Shown: positions 1-7,667 of the stretch, piece after piece | How the letters are laid out: every line of letters begins with the position of its first letter | Numbering within the stretch: position 1 is the first letter of the stretch | Made by a program: the position numbers and the translations under genes | Assembly: GCA_017618935.1 (NCBI GenBank) | Contig: JAFZTG010000089.1 | Location: 1 to 23,614, forward strand | Reading direction: 5' to 3' | DNA length: 23,614 nucleotides | Source: Bacteroidales bacterium | GTDB taxonomy: Bacteria; Bacteroidota; Bacteroidia; Bacteroidales; UBA1715 | Notes under the pieces: model-generated | Seen by the model: the letters and a program-made list of their open reading frames with translations, nothing else | Database searches by the model: none | What the model was told of the DNA's origin: nothing

Positions 1-658
1 GCAGAAACAACAAAACGGCATAATAAAAAACCACGATTTCACCGCCTTTGACGAAATACAGACAATCGTTTTTCAAGAGCCCTCAGAGATTCAAGCGGCA
101 TTGAAATCGTATCTAGAAAGCGGTAAAACAACAATTGACAATAATGAATTTTCTTCTGAATGCGGTCTTATTTTGATGGGTAATATTCCTTTGTCAAAAG
201 AAAGACGTCCTGTATCAAACAAGTATTTCGATTCTTTACCAATCAACTTCAGAGAATCCGCATTGTTGGATAGATTCCATTGTTTTATTGAAGGTTGGTA
301 TCTGCCTCGAATAAATAAAAGCATGATTTTCAAAGGTTGGACGGTTAATGTGGAATATTTTTCGGAAATACTTCATGCCATGCGTACTCAAAACCAATAT
401 GGTTTATTGTTCGACGAGTTAGTGACGTTCCAAAAAGATGCAGACATGCGTGACTTCAATGCCGTAAAGAGAATCACTACGGCATATATGAAGTTACTAT
501 TCCCTCATTGGACAAAAAAAGAAGATGTGAATAAAGAAGAATTCGACCAATATTGTCTGCAGCCTGCAATTCATCGCCGTGGTATAGTAAAAGAACAATG
601 CCACAACATCGACCCTGAGTTCAAAACGCAAATGCCAGATATTGAAATTAGGAAATAA
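1..658 (+). CDS. brxL: BrxL-like AAA+ ATPase (BREX family), 5'-truncated by window edge
   Basis: The reading frame is open from base 2, so the N-terminus and Walker A lie upstream of the window; the TTG at 101 is not a credible start. The visible 218 residues begin just before a Walker B motif (TAFDEIQTI, about residues 14-22). They continue with a YLESG segment, a sensor-1-like MGNI, and LLDRFHCFIEGW, where the Arg is a likely arginine finger. These landmarks and their order match the AAA+ core of BrxL (COG4930), the Lon-related ATPase of BREX phage-defence systems. The end, with HRRGIVKEQ, corresponds to the point after which long BrxL proteins continue into a Lon-protease-like domain. Here the frame stops about 20 residues later, so that domain is absent. 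The next gene starts 25 nt downstream on the same strand, suggesting co-transcription. Family assignment is fairly firm; membership of a functional BREX locus cannot be judged from this end alone. Confidence 0.75.
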   Translation, partial: QKQQNGIIKNHDFTAFDEIQTIVFQEPSEIQAALKSYLESGKTTIDNNEFSSECGLILMGNIPLSKERRPVSNKYFDSLPINFRESALLDRFHCFIEGWYLPRINKSMIFKGWTVNVEYFSEILHAMRTQNQYGLLFDELVTFQKDADMRDFNAVKRITTAYMKLLFPHWTKKEDVNKEEFDQYCLQPAIHRRGIVKEQCHNIDPEFKTQMPDIEIRK

Positions 659-683
659 TTATATTTACAAAAATTATATAATT

Positions 684-2141
684 ATGATCCGAAAGAGAAT
701 CTTCATAAGTAGCGTACAAAGCGAGTTTCAGAACGAGCGGAAGCAATTGGCTGAGTATATCCGCCAAGATGCATTGTTTTCGCAATATTTTGAGCCGTTT
801 TTGTTTGAGGATTTGCCTGCACAAGACAAGTCTGCACAAACTGCATATTTGGAACAAGCGGCCAAGGCTGATGTTTACTTGCTTTTGATAGGAAAACTGT
901 ATGGTTATGAAGATACGAATGGGATTTCTCCTACAGAAAGCGAGTACAATATGGCTACCGTTCATCATGTATATCGGCTGGCATTTGTCAAGGATGTTGC
1001 ACAACGCGATGCGAAGGAGGAATTGTTTAAACAAAAGATTGACGGTGAAGTAATACGTAGTTCATTTAGTTCATACGAAGAACTGCAAAGTAGTGTTTAC
1101 GCCTCTTTGGTTGACTATATGTTGCAGAACAATCTTCTGCATAGCGGTCCATTCGATTCTTCGATATTTGCAGAAGCTACAATAAATGACCTCGATAAGG
1201 CGAAAATCCGTTGGTTTGTCGGTCTTGCCCGTGAAAAACGGCAATTTCCCTTGCAATATTCAGAAGATAACATACATCAGATTCTTAGCAGCCTTCATTT
1301 GATTACTGATGACGATAAGATAAAGAACGCCGCCTTGCTTTTGTTTGCTAAAGATGTACAGAAATGGTTTGCCTCGGCAACCATAAAATGTGCCCAGTTT
1401 TATGGAACAAAAGTTCAAAAACCAATGCTATCGCAACAAATTTATGGAGGAAGTGTATTTGAAATGGTTGATCAAGCGGTTGGATTTGTCATGTCGCGTA
1501 TCAATCAACAGGTTGGCGAACGGATTCATTCAGCCCAAGTAGATGTAACACCCGAACTTCCAACACAAGCTGTAATGGAAGCTATTGTAAATGCAGTGGT
1601 ACACCGTGACTATAACAGCACAGGAAGTGTACAAGTAATGTTGTTCAAGGATAGACTTGAAGTGTGGAATCCCGGACGCTTACCACAAGGAATGACCATA
1701 AAAAAATTAACTGCCGAACATTCATCGCGTCCGGTCAATCCTGTTCTTGCTAATCCTGTATATTTAGCAGGATATATTGAGCAAATGGGCACTGGAACAA
1801 CTGATATTATAGATAGTTGTGAAGCTATGAATCTAAAGACTCCTGAATTTTATCAAGATGAAGATTTTAGGACAATATTGTGGAGAGCGGAACATTTTGA
1901 AAATGAGAATGATACAAATACAAATGCCAACCCAAATGATAACCAAAATGATAGGCAAAAGTTTAGTAAAAGACAGAGTAAAATTCTTCGTTTAATAGAT
2001 GGGAATAGCTCTATTACAGCAGAGGAATTAGCACAAAAAATGGATGTGTCTGTGCCAACAATTTATCGTGACCTAAAATCATTACACATCAAATGGTCGG
2101 GACCAGCAAAAACTGGGCATTGGGTATTTGAAAAACAATAA
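684..2141 (+). CDS. DUF4062 - RecG-like HATPase - HTH fusion protein
   Basis: A 485-residue protein from the ATG at 684. The frame extends further upstream, but this start gives MIRKRIFISS, the normal beginning of DUF4062, and an AT-rich Bacteroidota-type leader. DUF4062 spans about residues 3-95 (RIFISSVQSEF, then VYLLLIGKLYGYE and SPTESEY). The middle resembles COG2865 regulators related to the RecG C-terminus: NAALLLF, then a GHKL-type N-box AVMEAIVNAVVHRDY at about 296-310, LEVWNPGRLPQG and EQMGTGTTDI. An Asn/Asp-rich linker (about 405-425) leads to a DeoR-like helix-turn-helix (about 427-465; ITAEELAQKMDVSVPTIYRDL). COG2865 proteins usually carry a Schlafen AlbA_2 domain in front; here DUF4062 occupies that place. 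It probably binds nucleotide and DNA and may regulate, or be an effector of, the adjoining BrxL-like gene. The function is not established. Confidence 0.8.
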   Translation: MIRKRIFISSVQSEFQNERKQLAEYIRQDALFSQYFEPFLFEDLPAQDKSAQTAYLEQAAKADVYLLLIGKLYGYEDTNGISPTESEYNMATVHHVYRLAFVKDVAQRDAKEELFKQKIDGEVIRSSFSSYEELQSSVYASLVDYMLQNNLLHSGPFDSSIFAEATINDLDKAKIRWFVGLAREKRQFPLQYSEDNIHQILSSLHLITDDDKIKNAALLLFAKDVQKWFASATIKCAQFYGTKVQKPMLSQQIYGGSVFEMVDQAVGFVMSRINQQVGERIHSAQVDVTPELPTQAVMEAIVNAVVHRDYNSTGSVQVMLFKDRLEVWNPGRLPQGMTIKKLTAEHSSRPVNPVLANPVYLAGYIEQMGTGTTDIIDSCEAMNLKTPEFYQDEDFRTILWRAEHFENENDTNTNANPNDNQNDRQKFSKRQSKILRLIDGNSSITAEELAQKMDVSVPTIYRDLKSLHIKWSGPAKTGHWVFEKQ

Positions 2142-2162
2142 ACTTCATTTACAAGCATTAGC

Positions 2163-2189
2163 AATTCACCCCCAAGTTGGGGGCGAATT
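2163..2189 (+). terminator. Inverted repeat, likely terminator after the DUF4062 gene
   Basis: AATTC (2163-2167), a mismatched A, and CCCCC (2169-2173) pair with GGGGG (2179-2183), C, and GAATT (2185-2189) around the 5-nt loop AAGTT. This gives a 10-bp stem with one internal mismatch, 22 nt after the stop of the DUF4062 gene. The T-tract after it is poor (TTTGGTTTC), so it may be an imperfect terminator or a mobile palindromic element. Confidence 0.5.
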
Positions 2190-2343
2190 TGGTTTCTAAT
2201 CCAATGTAAACCTTTGCCCCAAGCGAAAAGTAGTAAATTTGTCAAAGAAAAACAGAGTTTCCGTGACGAATATCTGGAATTTCTTCGGCTATATAAAATT
2301 GAATATAACGAACAATATATTTTTTTTGATTGACAATATAATG

Positions 2344-2440
2344 CTTTTGCCCCTTCGGGGCGGATTTACGAATACTCGTTTATATCAAGAACATTGTCCT
2401 TGGCTAACAGGTGCATGCCCTTTCAGGGCGAAAGGAATCG
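2344..2440. repeat. REP-like palindromic block
   Basis: Two short GC-rich hairpins stand out in AT-rich surroundings. GCCCC (2349-2353) pairs with GGGGC (2357-2361) over a TTC loop. GCCC (2417-2420) pairs with GGGC (2426-2429) over TTTCA. The text between and after them (TGTCCTTGGCTAACAGG, then CCCTTTCAGGGCGAAAGG) resembles intergenic repeats common in Bacteroidota genomes, whose complement reads like GCCCTGAAAGGGC followed by GTTAGCC. That resemblance is from memory; only the palindromes are seen directly. Confidence 0.4.
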
Positions 2441-2543
2441 CAACCAACGGAATTTGAACCTCTCTGCTAACCCTTTGCAAAAGAATACTATTATAAAGGT
2501 ATCCCAAAATCTTTCCCGAAAACGAAAAATTTTTCAGGAAAAA

Positions 2544-2574
2544 TTGTCGATATTCAAAAAAAATTCTACATTTG
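2544..2574 (+). promoter_or_regulatory. Promoter of the ATP synthase operon
   Basis: TACATTTG at 2567-2574 matches the Bacteroides -7 consensus TAnnTTTG exactly. A TTG at 2544-2546 lies 20 nt upstream, the usual distance for the -33 TTTG element. Transcription would start near 2580, giving an AT-rich leader of about 30-35 nt before the atpB ATG at 2614. A 12-nt palindrome at 2524-2535 sits just upstream and could be an operator, but that is unsupported. Confidence 0.6.
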
Positions 2575-2613
2575 TAAGATTGTAAATTTATACGTAGTAT
2601 TAAAATTTAAATT

Positions 2614-3705
2614 ATGTCTTTAAAAATGTCAAAAAGGAATTTTCTCACGGTATGTTTTGCCTTCCTTTTTTCTTGTATATCATTTGCGAATGACGATGCT
2701 TCGAATGAAGCAGGGAAACCTGAATTCAATATAAACGAGACAATTTTCGGTCACATTGGCGATAATCACTATTGGCACATGTTTGACATTACAAAAGACG
2801 ACGGAACCGAACATCCTGTAGGTTTCGCGTTGCCTGTGATTTTGGTCAACACGAATCCGTTCAAGATAGATGTGTTTATGGCGAGCGAATTCGAACACGG
2901 ACACAAGGCGGTGACCAAAGGCGACCATACCTATAAAATGGTGGAACAGGAAATGGGCGGTCAGAAAATTTTCTACTGCGATGAAAATGGCGAAGTTACC
3001 GAGGACGGTCCGCTTGATTTCTCAATCACGAAAAACGTGTTTACCTTGTTCTTGGTTGCTATTATAATGTTGATAATGTTCATTGGCTTGGCAAGAACGT
3101 ATAAACGTCGCCCAGGTCAGGCACCACAAGGATTCCAGGCATGGTTGGAACCAGTTATCTTGTTCATTAAGGAAGATGTGATTGAACCAAATCTTGGCAA
3201 ACATGCCGACAAATACACTCCGTACTTGTTGACGGTATTCTTCTTCATCTGGATTTCGAACATGATGGGTTTGATTCCGTTCTTCCCTGGTAGTGCAAAC
3301 TTGACGGGTAACATTGCCGTTACGTTCGTGTTGGCGGTATTCACCTTGATTATCACCAATTTCAGCGGTAACAAGGAATATTGGAAAGATATTTTCTGTA
3401 TGCCAGGCTTGCCTTGGCCGTTGATTCCAATTATGGCTGTGGTTGAGGTTATTGGTATTTTCACGAAGCCATTCGCATTGATGATTCGTCTTTTCGCAAA
3501 TATTACGGCAGGACACATCATCGTGTTGAGTTTGACATCACTGATTTTCATCTTCGGAACATTGGCAATAGCTCCCGTTTCGGTGTTCTTCGTGATGTTT
3601 ATGGATGTACTTGAGTTATTCGTTGCCGCTTTGCAGGCTTACATATTTACAATGTTGTCGGCGTTGTTTATTGGTTTGGCTATGCCGGAGGGACACGAAG
3701 CATAA
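2614..3705 (+). CDS. atpB: ATP synthase F0 subunit a
   Basis: Subunit a forms the proton half-channels beside the c-ring. The 363-residue protein exceeds the E. coli protein (271) because of a Bacteroidota-type N-terminus: a signal peptide (about residues 1-25, ending ISFA) and a periplasmic stretch of about 110 residues before the first core membrane helix (about 143-161). The essential channel arginine is R292 in LMIRLFANITAG. Position 301 is His where E. coli has E219, and E334 lies seven residues before Q341 where E. coli has H245. This is the reciprocal Glu/His swap known from mitochondrial-type subunits. LQAYIFTML near the C-terminus is the conserved Q252 region. ATG 2614 is taken as start; ATG 2626 is possible and would not change the signal peptide much. 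It heads the operon, behind a good promoter; no atpI, atpD or atpC precedes it. Confidence 0.96.
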   Translation: MSLKMSKRNFLTVCFAFLFSCISFANDDASNEAGKPEFNINETIFGHIGDNHYWHMFDITKDDGTEHPVGFALPVILVNTNPFKIDVFMASEFEHGHKAVTKGDHTYKMVEQEMGGQKIFYCDENGEVTEDGPLDFSITKNVFTLFLVAIIMLIMFIGLARTYKRRPGQAPQGFQAWLEPVILFIKEDVIEPNLGKHADKYTPYLLTVFFFIWISNMMGLIPFFPGSANLTGNIAVTFVLAVFTLIITNFSGNKEYWKDIFCMPGLPWPLIPIMAVVEVIGIFTKPFALMIRLFANITAGHIIVLSLTSLIFIFGTLAIAPVSVFFVMFMDVLELFVAALQAYIFTMLSALFIGLAMPEGHEA

Positions 3706-3728
3706 AAAGGAATGATTGTTTAACTTAA

Positions 3729-3962
<234 letters not shown>

Positions 3963-3979
3963 AACAACCAATTGGGATA

Positions 3980-4004
3980 CTTTCGGGGCGGTTGGCTCCG
4001 AAGG
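3980..4004 (+). promoter_or_regulatory. Hairpin in the atpE-atpF gap
   Basis: C3980-G3988 pairs with C3996-G4004 as a 9-bp stem with two G-U pairs and a 7-nt loop (CGGTTGG). It is followed by TTTTCCCTTTT, so it looks like a leaky terminator or an mRNA-stability element. Such a site could raise atpE output over the downstream subunits, as the c-ring needs many copies of subunit c. Seen only as sequence; activity is inferred. Confidence 0.45.
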
Positions 4005-4047
4005 TTTTCCCTTTTGAAAATGAATTGTAAATTTATAATAGTATAAT

Positions 4048-4542
4048 ATGGATTTAGTAACTCCCGGTATAGGTTTAGTCTTTTGGACGACGCTTACATT
4101 CTTACTTGTCGTTTTCTTATTGATTAAGTTCGCTTGGAAACCAGTTTTGGGAATGATAAACGAACGTAATAAGTCTATTGAAGATTCTCTAAAGCTTGCT
4201 GAGACTACCAAGGCAGAAATGGCGAAACTTCAGGCCGATAACGAGAAACTTCTTGCAGAGGCACGTAAGGAACGCGACAACTTGTTGAAGGAAGCTCGTG
4301 AAATGAAAGACCAAATGATTGCCCAAGCCAAGGCCGACGCTACGGTTGAAGCTAATAAAATTATGGCAGCGGCGAAAGTTTCAATCGAAAACGAGAAAAA
4401 TCAGGCAATGCAGGATTTAAAGAACCAAGTGGCTATCCTTTCTTTTGAAATCGCAGAAAAGGTCATTGGAAAAGAGTTGGAAAACAAGAAAGTTTCTGAT
4501 GAAATCATTGACGAATCGGTAAAAAAATTCAAATTCAATTAG
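4048..4542 (+). CDS. atpF: ATP synthase F0 subunit b
   Basis: Subunit b is the peripheral stalk that ties the F1 head to subunit a. The 164-residue protein has one N-terminal membrane helix (about residues 8-28, WTTLTFLLVVFLLIKFAWKP), the usual short hinge, and then a long charged coiled coil rich in Ala, Glu and Lys (about 35-140). It ends in the EIAEKVIGKEL segment, which binds the delta subunit. Length and layout are typical. Only one b-type gene is present, as expected for a homodimeric stalk. Its start is 85 nt after atpE with an AT-rich leader and no Shine-Dalgarno sequence; atpH follows after 9 nt, so the two are surely co-transcribed. Confidence 0.95.
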   Translation: MDLVTPGIGLVFWTTLTFLLVVFLLIKFAWKPVLGMINERNKSIEDSLKLAETTKAEMAKLQADNEKLLAEARKERDNLLKEAREMKDQMIAQAKADATVEANKIMAAAKVSIENEKNQAMQDLKNQVAILSFEIAEKVIGKELENKKVSDEIIDESVKKFKFN

Positions 4543-4551
4543 TAGTTAACA

Positions 4552-5094
4552 ATGAATCAAAGTAAAATTTCGGTACGTTACGCAAAGGCATTCTTTGAAT
4601 TCGCTTCGGAGAAGGGAATCGTCGATACTGTTATTGCCGACGTGAAACTGCTCTCAAAGAGCCTGAACGAAATTGCTGAATTGGCTGAGGTTTTCCAAAG
4701 TCCTATTGTGAAACCGAGCAGCAAGAAATCATTCGTTTCCGCTTTGATGAAAAGTAAAATTTCACAAGACACGATTGATTTTTTGAATTTGGTGATTGAG
4801 AACGGTCGCGAGATGTTTATGCAGGACATTTTACGTAATGTACTTGATATATATCGGAAAACACAAGGCATCACGGCAGTGACGCTGACTTCGGCAACTC
4901 CGTTGTCGAAAAAGCAGGAACAGGCAGTTGTGGATCTTGTCAAGAAGCAAAAAAACACCGAAGTGGAATTGCAGACAAAAATTGATCCTTCACTAATGGG
5001 TGGCTTCATTCTTCGTGTGGAAGATGAACAATATGATGCAAGCGTGAGTTCACGATTAAAACAAATTAAGAAAGAATTGATTGCAAATAATTAA
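4552..5094 (+). CDS. atpH: ATP synthase F1 subunit delta (OSCP)
   Basis: Delta/OSCP joins the b stalk to the top of the alpha3beta3 head. The 180-residue sequence has the expected two parts: a helical N-terminal domain (about 1-105) opening with [15 protein letters not shown], and a C-terminal domain with [19 protein letters not shown] and the closing signature [18 protein letters not shown] followed by RLKQIKKEL. Length matches the family. It lies between atpF (9-nt gap) and atpA (17-nt gap) in the conserved gene order. No oddities are seen. Confidence 0.95.
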   Translation: MNQSKISVRYAKAFFEFASEKGIVDTVIADVKLLSKSLNEIAELAEVFQSPIVKPSSKKSFVSALMKSKISQDTIDFLNLVIENGREMFMQDILRNVLDIYRKTQGITAVTLTSATPLSKKQEQAVVDLVKKQKNTEVELQTKIDPSLMGGFILRVEDEQYDASVSSRLKQIKKELIANN

Positions 5095-5111
5095 ATGTAA
5101 ATTATTTAACT

Positions 5112-6692
5112 ATGGCAGATATAAAACCAGCAGAAGTTTCGGAAATCTTAAAAAAACAGCTTGAGGGCTACAAGACCGAAACAGAACTTGAAGAAGTGGG
5201 AACGGTACTTTCAGTAGGTGATAGTATTGCCCGTATCCACGGTTTGACAAACGTTCAGGCCAACGAAATGATCGAGTTTGCCAACGGAACAAAAGGTATT
5301 GTGCTTAACCTTGAGGAAGACAACGTAGGTGCAGTGCTTCTTGGCGAATCCGACGGTATTAGCGAAGGCGACACGGTGAAACGTACGCAGAAAATCGCTT
5401 CGATTATGGTTGGCGAAGGACTTCTCGGACGTGTTGTAAACACGTTGGGTGAACCAATCGACGGTAAAGGTGATATTACGGGCGAACTGATTGAAATGCC
5501 TCTTGAACGTAAGGCACCAGGTATCTTGTATCGTCAGCCGGTAAACGAGCCGTTGCAGACGGGTATCAAACCTATCGATGCGATGATTCCTATCGGTCGT
5601 GGTCAACGTGAGTTGATTATCGGTGACCGTCAGACAGGTAAGACGGCTATCGCCATCGATACCATCATCAACCAAAAAGAATTTTACGAAAAAGGACAAC
5701 CTGTATATTGTATTTACGTAGCAATCGGTCAGAAAGGCTCTACCGTTGCAAGTATCGCAAAAACATTGGAAGAAAAAGGCGCTATGCCTTACACTACGAT
5801 TGTATCGTCAACGGCTTCCGATCCTGCAGCTTTGCAATATTATGCTCCGTTTGCCGGTTGTGCCATCGGTGAGTACTTCCGCGATACTGGTCGTCCAGCA
5901 TTGATTATCTATGATGATTTGTCAAAACAGGCAGTTTCATATCGTGAAGTGTCGTTGTTGCTTCGTCGTCCACCGGGGCGTGAGGCATATCCTGGCGACG
6001 TGTTCTATCTGCACTCTCGTTTGCTTGAACGTGCTGCAAAAATCATTGCAAACGACGATGTGGCTAAAAATATGAACGACGTGCCTGCTTCTTTGAAAGG
6101 TAAAGTGAAAGGTGGCGGTTCGTTGACGGCTCTTCCTATCATTGAAACTCAAGAAGGTGACGTTTCGGCTTATATTCCAACCAACGTGATTTCAATTACC
6201 GACGGTCAGATTTATCTTGAATCAGGTTTGTTCCACGCTGGTATCCGTCCTGCAATCAACGTAGGTATTTCCGTATCGCGTGTGGGTGGTAACGCACAAA
6301 TCAAGGCAATGAAGAAAGTTGCCGGTACGTTGCGTGTGGACCAAGCTCAATTCCGTGAATTGGAGGCATTCTCTAAATTCGGTTCCGATTTGGATGCCGC
6401 TACAATGGCTGTGCTTGACAAAGGTCGTAGAAACGTTCAGATTTTGAAACAAGGACAATATTCGCCAATGAAGGTTCAACATCAGGTTGCTATCATTTAT
6501 TGTGGTACTCAAGGCTTGTTGTCGGACGTTCCAATCGACAAAGTCCTTGATTTCGAGAAAGAATATCTTGAATATCTTGACTTGAAACACAAAGATACTC
6601 TTGATAAAATTGCAGGCGGTGCTATTGACGACGAAATCAAAGGCGTTTTGGCTGCTGCTGCAAAAGAAGTTTCGGCAAAATATAAAAAATAA
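5112..6692 (+). CDS. atpA: ATP synthase F1 subunit alpha
   Basis: Alpha is the non-catalytic nucleotide-binding subunit of the F1 head. The 526-residue protein shows the N-terminal beta-barrel (about 25-95), the P-loop GDRQTGKTA at 171-179 (E. coli 169-177), and the Walker B region [13 protein letters not shown]390 in [10 protein letters not shown] is the arginine finger that reaches into the catalytic beta site. The helical C-terminal domain ends in SAKYKK. It is complete and highly conserved. It starts 17 nt after atpH; 66 nt containing a strong hairpin separate it from atpG. The partner beta subunit (atpD) is not in this window. Confidence 0.98.
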   Translation: MADIKPAEVSEILKKQLEGYKTETELEEVGTVLSVGDSIARIHGLTNVQANEMIEFANGTKGIVLNLEEDNVGAVLLGESDGISEGDTVKRTQKIASIMVGEGLLGRVVNTLGEPIDGKGDITGELIEMPLERKAPGILYRQPVNEPLQTGIKPIDAMIPIGRGQRELIIGDRQTGKTAIAIDTIINQKEFYEKGQPVYCIYVAIGQKGSTVASIAKTLEEKGAMPYTTIVSSTASDPAALQYYAPFAGCAIGEYFRDTGRPALIIYDDLSKQAVSYREVSLLLRRPPGREAYPGDVFYLHSRLLERAAKIIANDDVAKNMNDVPASLKGKVKGGGSLTALPIIETQEGDVSAYIPTNVISITDGQIYLESGLFHAGIRPAINVGISVSRVGGNAQIKAMKKVAGTLRVDQAQFRELEAFSKFGSDLDAATMAVLDKGRRNVQILKQGQYSPMKVQHQVAIIYCGTQGLLSDVPIDKVLDFEKEYLEYLDLKHKDTLDKIAGGAIDDEIKGVLAAAAKEVSAKYKK

Positions 6693-6702
6693 TGATAAGT
6701 GG

Positions 6703-6737
6703 TTAATGATGAGTGATTTACCGTCACTCATCGTTAA
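6703..6737. promoter_or_regulatory. 14-bp hairpin between atpA and atpG
   Basis: Bases 6703-6716 pair with 6724-6737 (TTAATGATGAGTGA against TCACTCATCGTTAA) through 14 pairs, one of them T-G, over a 7-nt loop. There is no T-run after it, so it is not a classical terminator. It could act as an mRNA processing or stability element, or be a small palindromic repeat unit inserted in the operon. A direct repeat CGTTAAT CGTTAAT borders its right arm. Confidence 0.55.
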
Positions 6738-6758
6738 TCGTTAATCAAGTGAAATAAT

Positions 6759-7643
6759 ATGGCAGGTATTAAAGAAATACGTAATAGAATCGCATCTGTA
6801 AGCAGTACGCAGAAAATCACCAGCGCCATGAAAATGGTGTCGGCTGCAAAATTGCGTAAGGCACAACAGGCAGTATTGCAAATGCGACCATATTCCGAGA
6901 AGTTGCAAGAGATATTACAAAATGTGAGTAGCGGACTGGAGTCGAGCGAAGGAAATGCGTATGCTACGGTTCGTCCGGAAAACAAGGTTTTGATTATCGC
7001 TGTCGCTTCGAATAGCGGTTTGTGCGGTGGTTTTAACTCAGGTATTGGTAAAACAGTCGCTGCACTCGTAAAATCGGATTATGCCGCACAATTTGCCGCA
7101 TCAAACGTTGATGTGTACGCAATTGGTAAAAAAGTGTGTGATTCATTGAAAAGCAAGGGTGTCGCTCCGAAAAAATCGTTTATCGACATCTTTGACCATC
7201 TTACGTATGACGAGGCATCGAAAATTTCTACGGAAATTATGAATGACTTTGCTACTGGCGTGTACGATAAGGTTGTGATTGTTTACAACAAATTCAAGAA
7301 CGCCGCTACGCAAATCATCACTACGAGCCAATATTTGCCTGTTGTTCAAGACGGAGCAACTACTGCAAAGACAGGGTTCAATTATGATTATATTTTTGAG
7401 CCGAACAAAGAATATATTGTGAACGAATTGATACCACGTTCTTTAAAAGTTCAGTTTTTTAGCATTTTACTCGATTCGTTTGCTTCGGAACACGGAGCAA
7501 GAATGACCGCTATGCACAAGGCAACCGACAATGCAGGTACGTTGTTGAAGGATTTGAGAATTGAATACAACAAGGCTCGTCAGGCGGCAATTACCAACGA
7601 ATTGAATGAAATTGTGAGTGGTGCCAATGCGTTGAAAGGGTAA
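6759..7643 (+). CDS. atpG: ATP synthase F1 subunit gamma
   Basis: Gamma is the central rotor shaft coupling the c-ring to the F1 head. The 294-residue protein has the long N-terminal helix with the signature IKEIRNRIASVSSTQKIT and MKMVSAAKLRKAQ, a Rossmann-like middle with SNSGLCGGFNS at about residues 85-95, and the closing helix with the family pattern EHGARMTAMHKATDNA (about 246-261). The C-terminal helix ends in EIVSGANALKG. Size is normal. It is the last subunit gene of this operon; ruvB follows after 24 nt. Confidence 0.97.
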   Translation: MAGIKEIRNRIASVSSTQKITSAMKMVSAAKLRKAQQAVLQMRPYSEKLQEILQNVSSGLESSEGNAYATVRPENKVLIIAVASNSGLCGGFNSGIGKTVAALVKSDYAAQFAASNVDVYAIGKKVCDSLKSKGVAPKKSFIDIFDHLTYDEASKISTEIMNDFATGVYDKVVIVYNKFKNAATQIITTSQYLPVVQDGATTAKTGFNYDYIFEPNKEYIVNELIPRSLKVQFFSILLDSFASEHGARMTAMHKATDNAGTLLKDLRIEYNKARQAAITNELNEIVSGANALKG

Positions 7644-7667
7644 AAAGTATTAGTATCCATCGTAAGA

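Larger units (their letters stand above)
2142..2613. other. 472-nt gene-free stretch
   Basis: No credible coding sequence is present. The short open frames here begin in AT-rich sequence, lack any recognisable domain and run through the palindromes. The stretch holds the inverted repeat at 2163-2189, a GC-rich palindromic block at 2349-2440, a perfect 12-nt palindrome of GAAAAATTTTTC type at 2524-2535, and the promoter-like elements before atpB. It separates the accessory defence-like genes from the core ATP synthase operon. Confidence 0.7.

Noticed and set aside
101..103. TTG as start codon of the first gene
   Set aside because: The frame is open to base 2 and the upstream codons encode the Walker B part of the same domain.
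642..683. Upstream extension of the DUF4062 protein
   Set aside because: It overlaps the preceding gene, adds an Asn/Tyr/Ile-rich tail with no homology, and ATG 684 gives the standard DUF4062 start.
2430..2475. tRNA-like T-arm on the minus strand (GGTTCAAATTCC)
   Set aside because: Only the loop fits; the T-stem has mismatches at two or more pairs and no acceptor, D or anticodon arm can be drawn around it.
2239..2585. Two short plus-strand ORFs (72 and 63 codons) in the gene-free stretch
   Set aside because: They overlap each other, read through the palindromes and the atpB promoter region, and show no domain or coding-like composition.
3022..3551. Long minus-strand ORFs opposite atpB (164 and 144 codons)
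   Set aside because: Shadow frames of a highly conserved gene, with no recognisable domain.
5211..5699. 162-codon minus-strand ORF opposite atpA
   Set aside because: Antisense shadow of atpA; composition and position follow the codon structure of the real gene.
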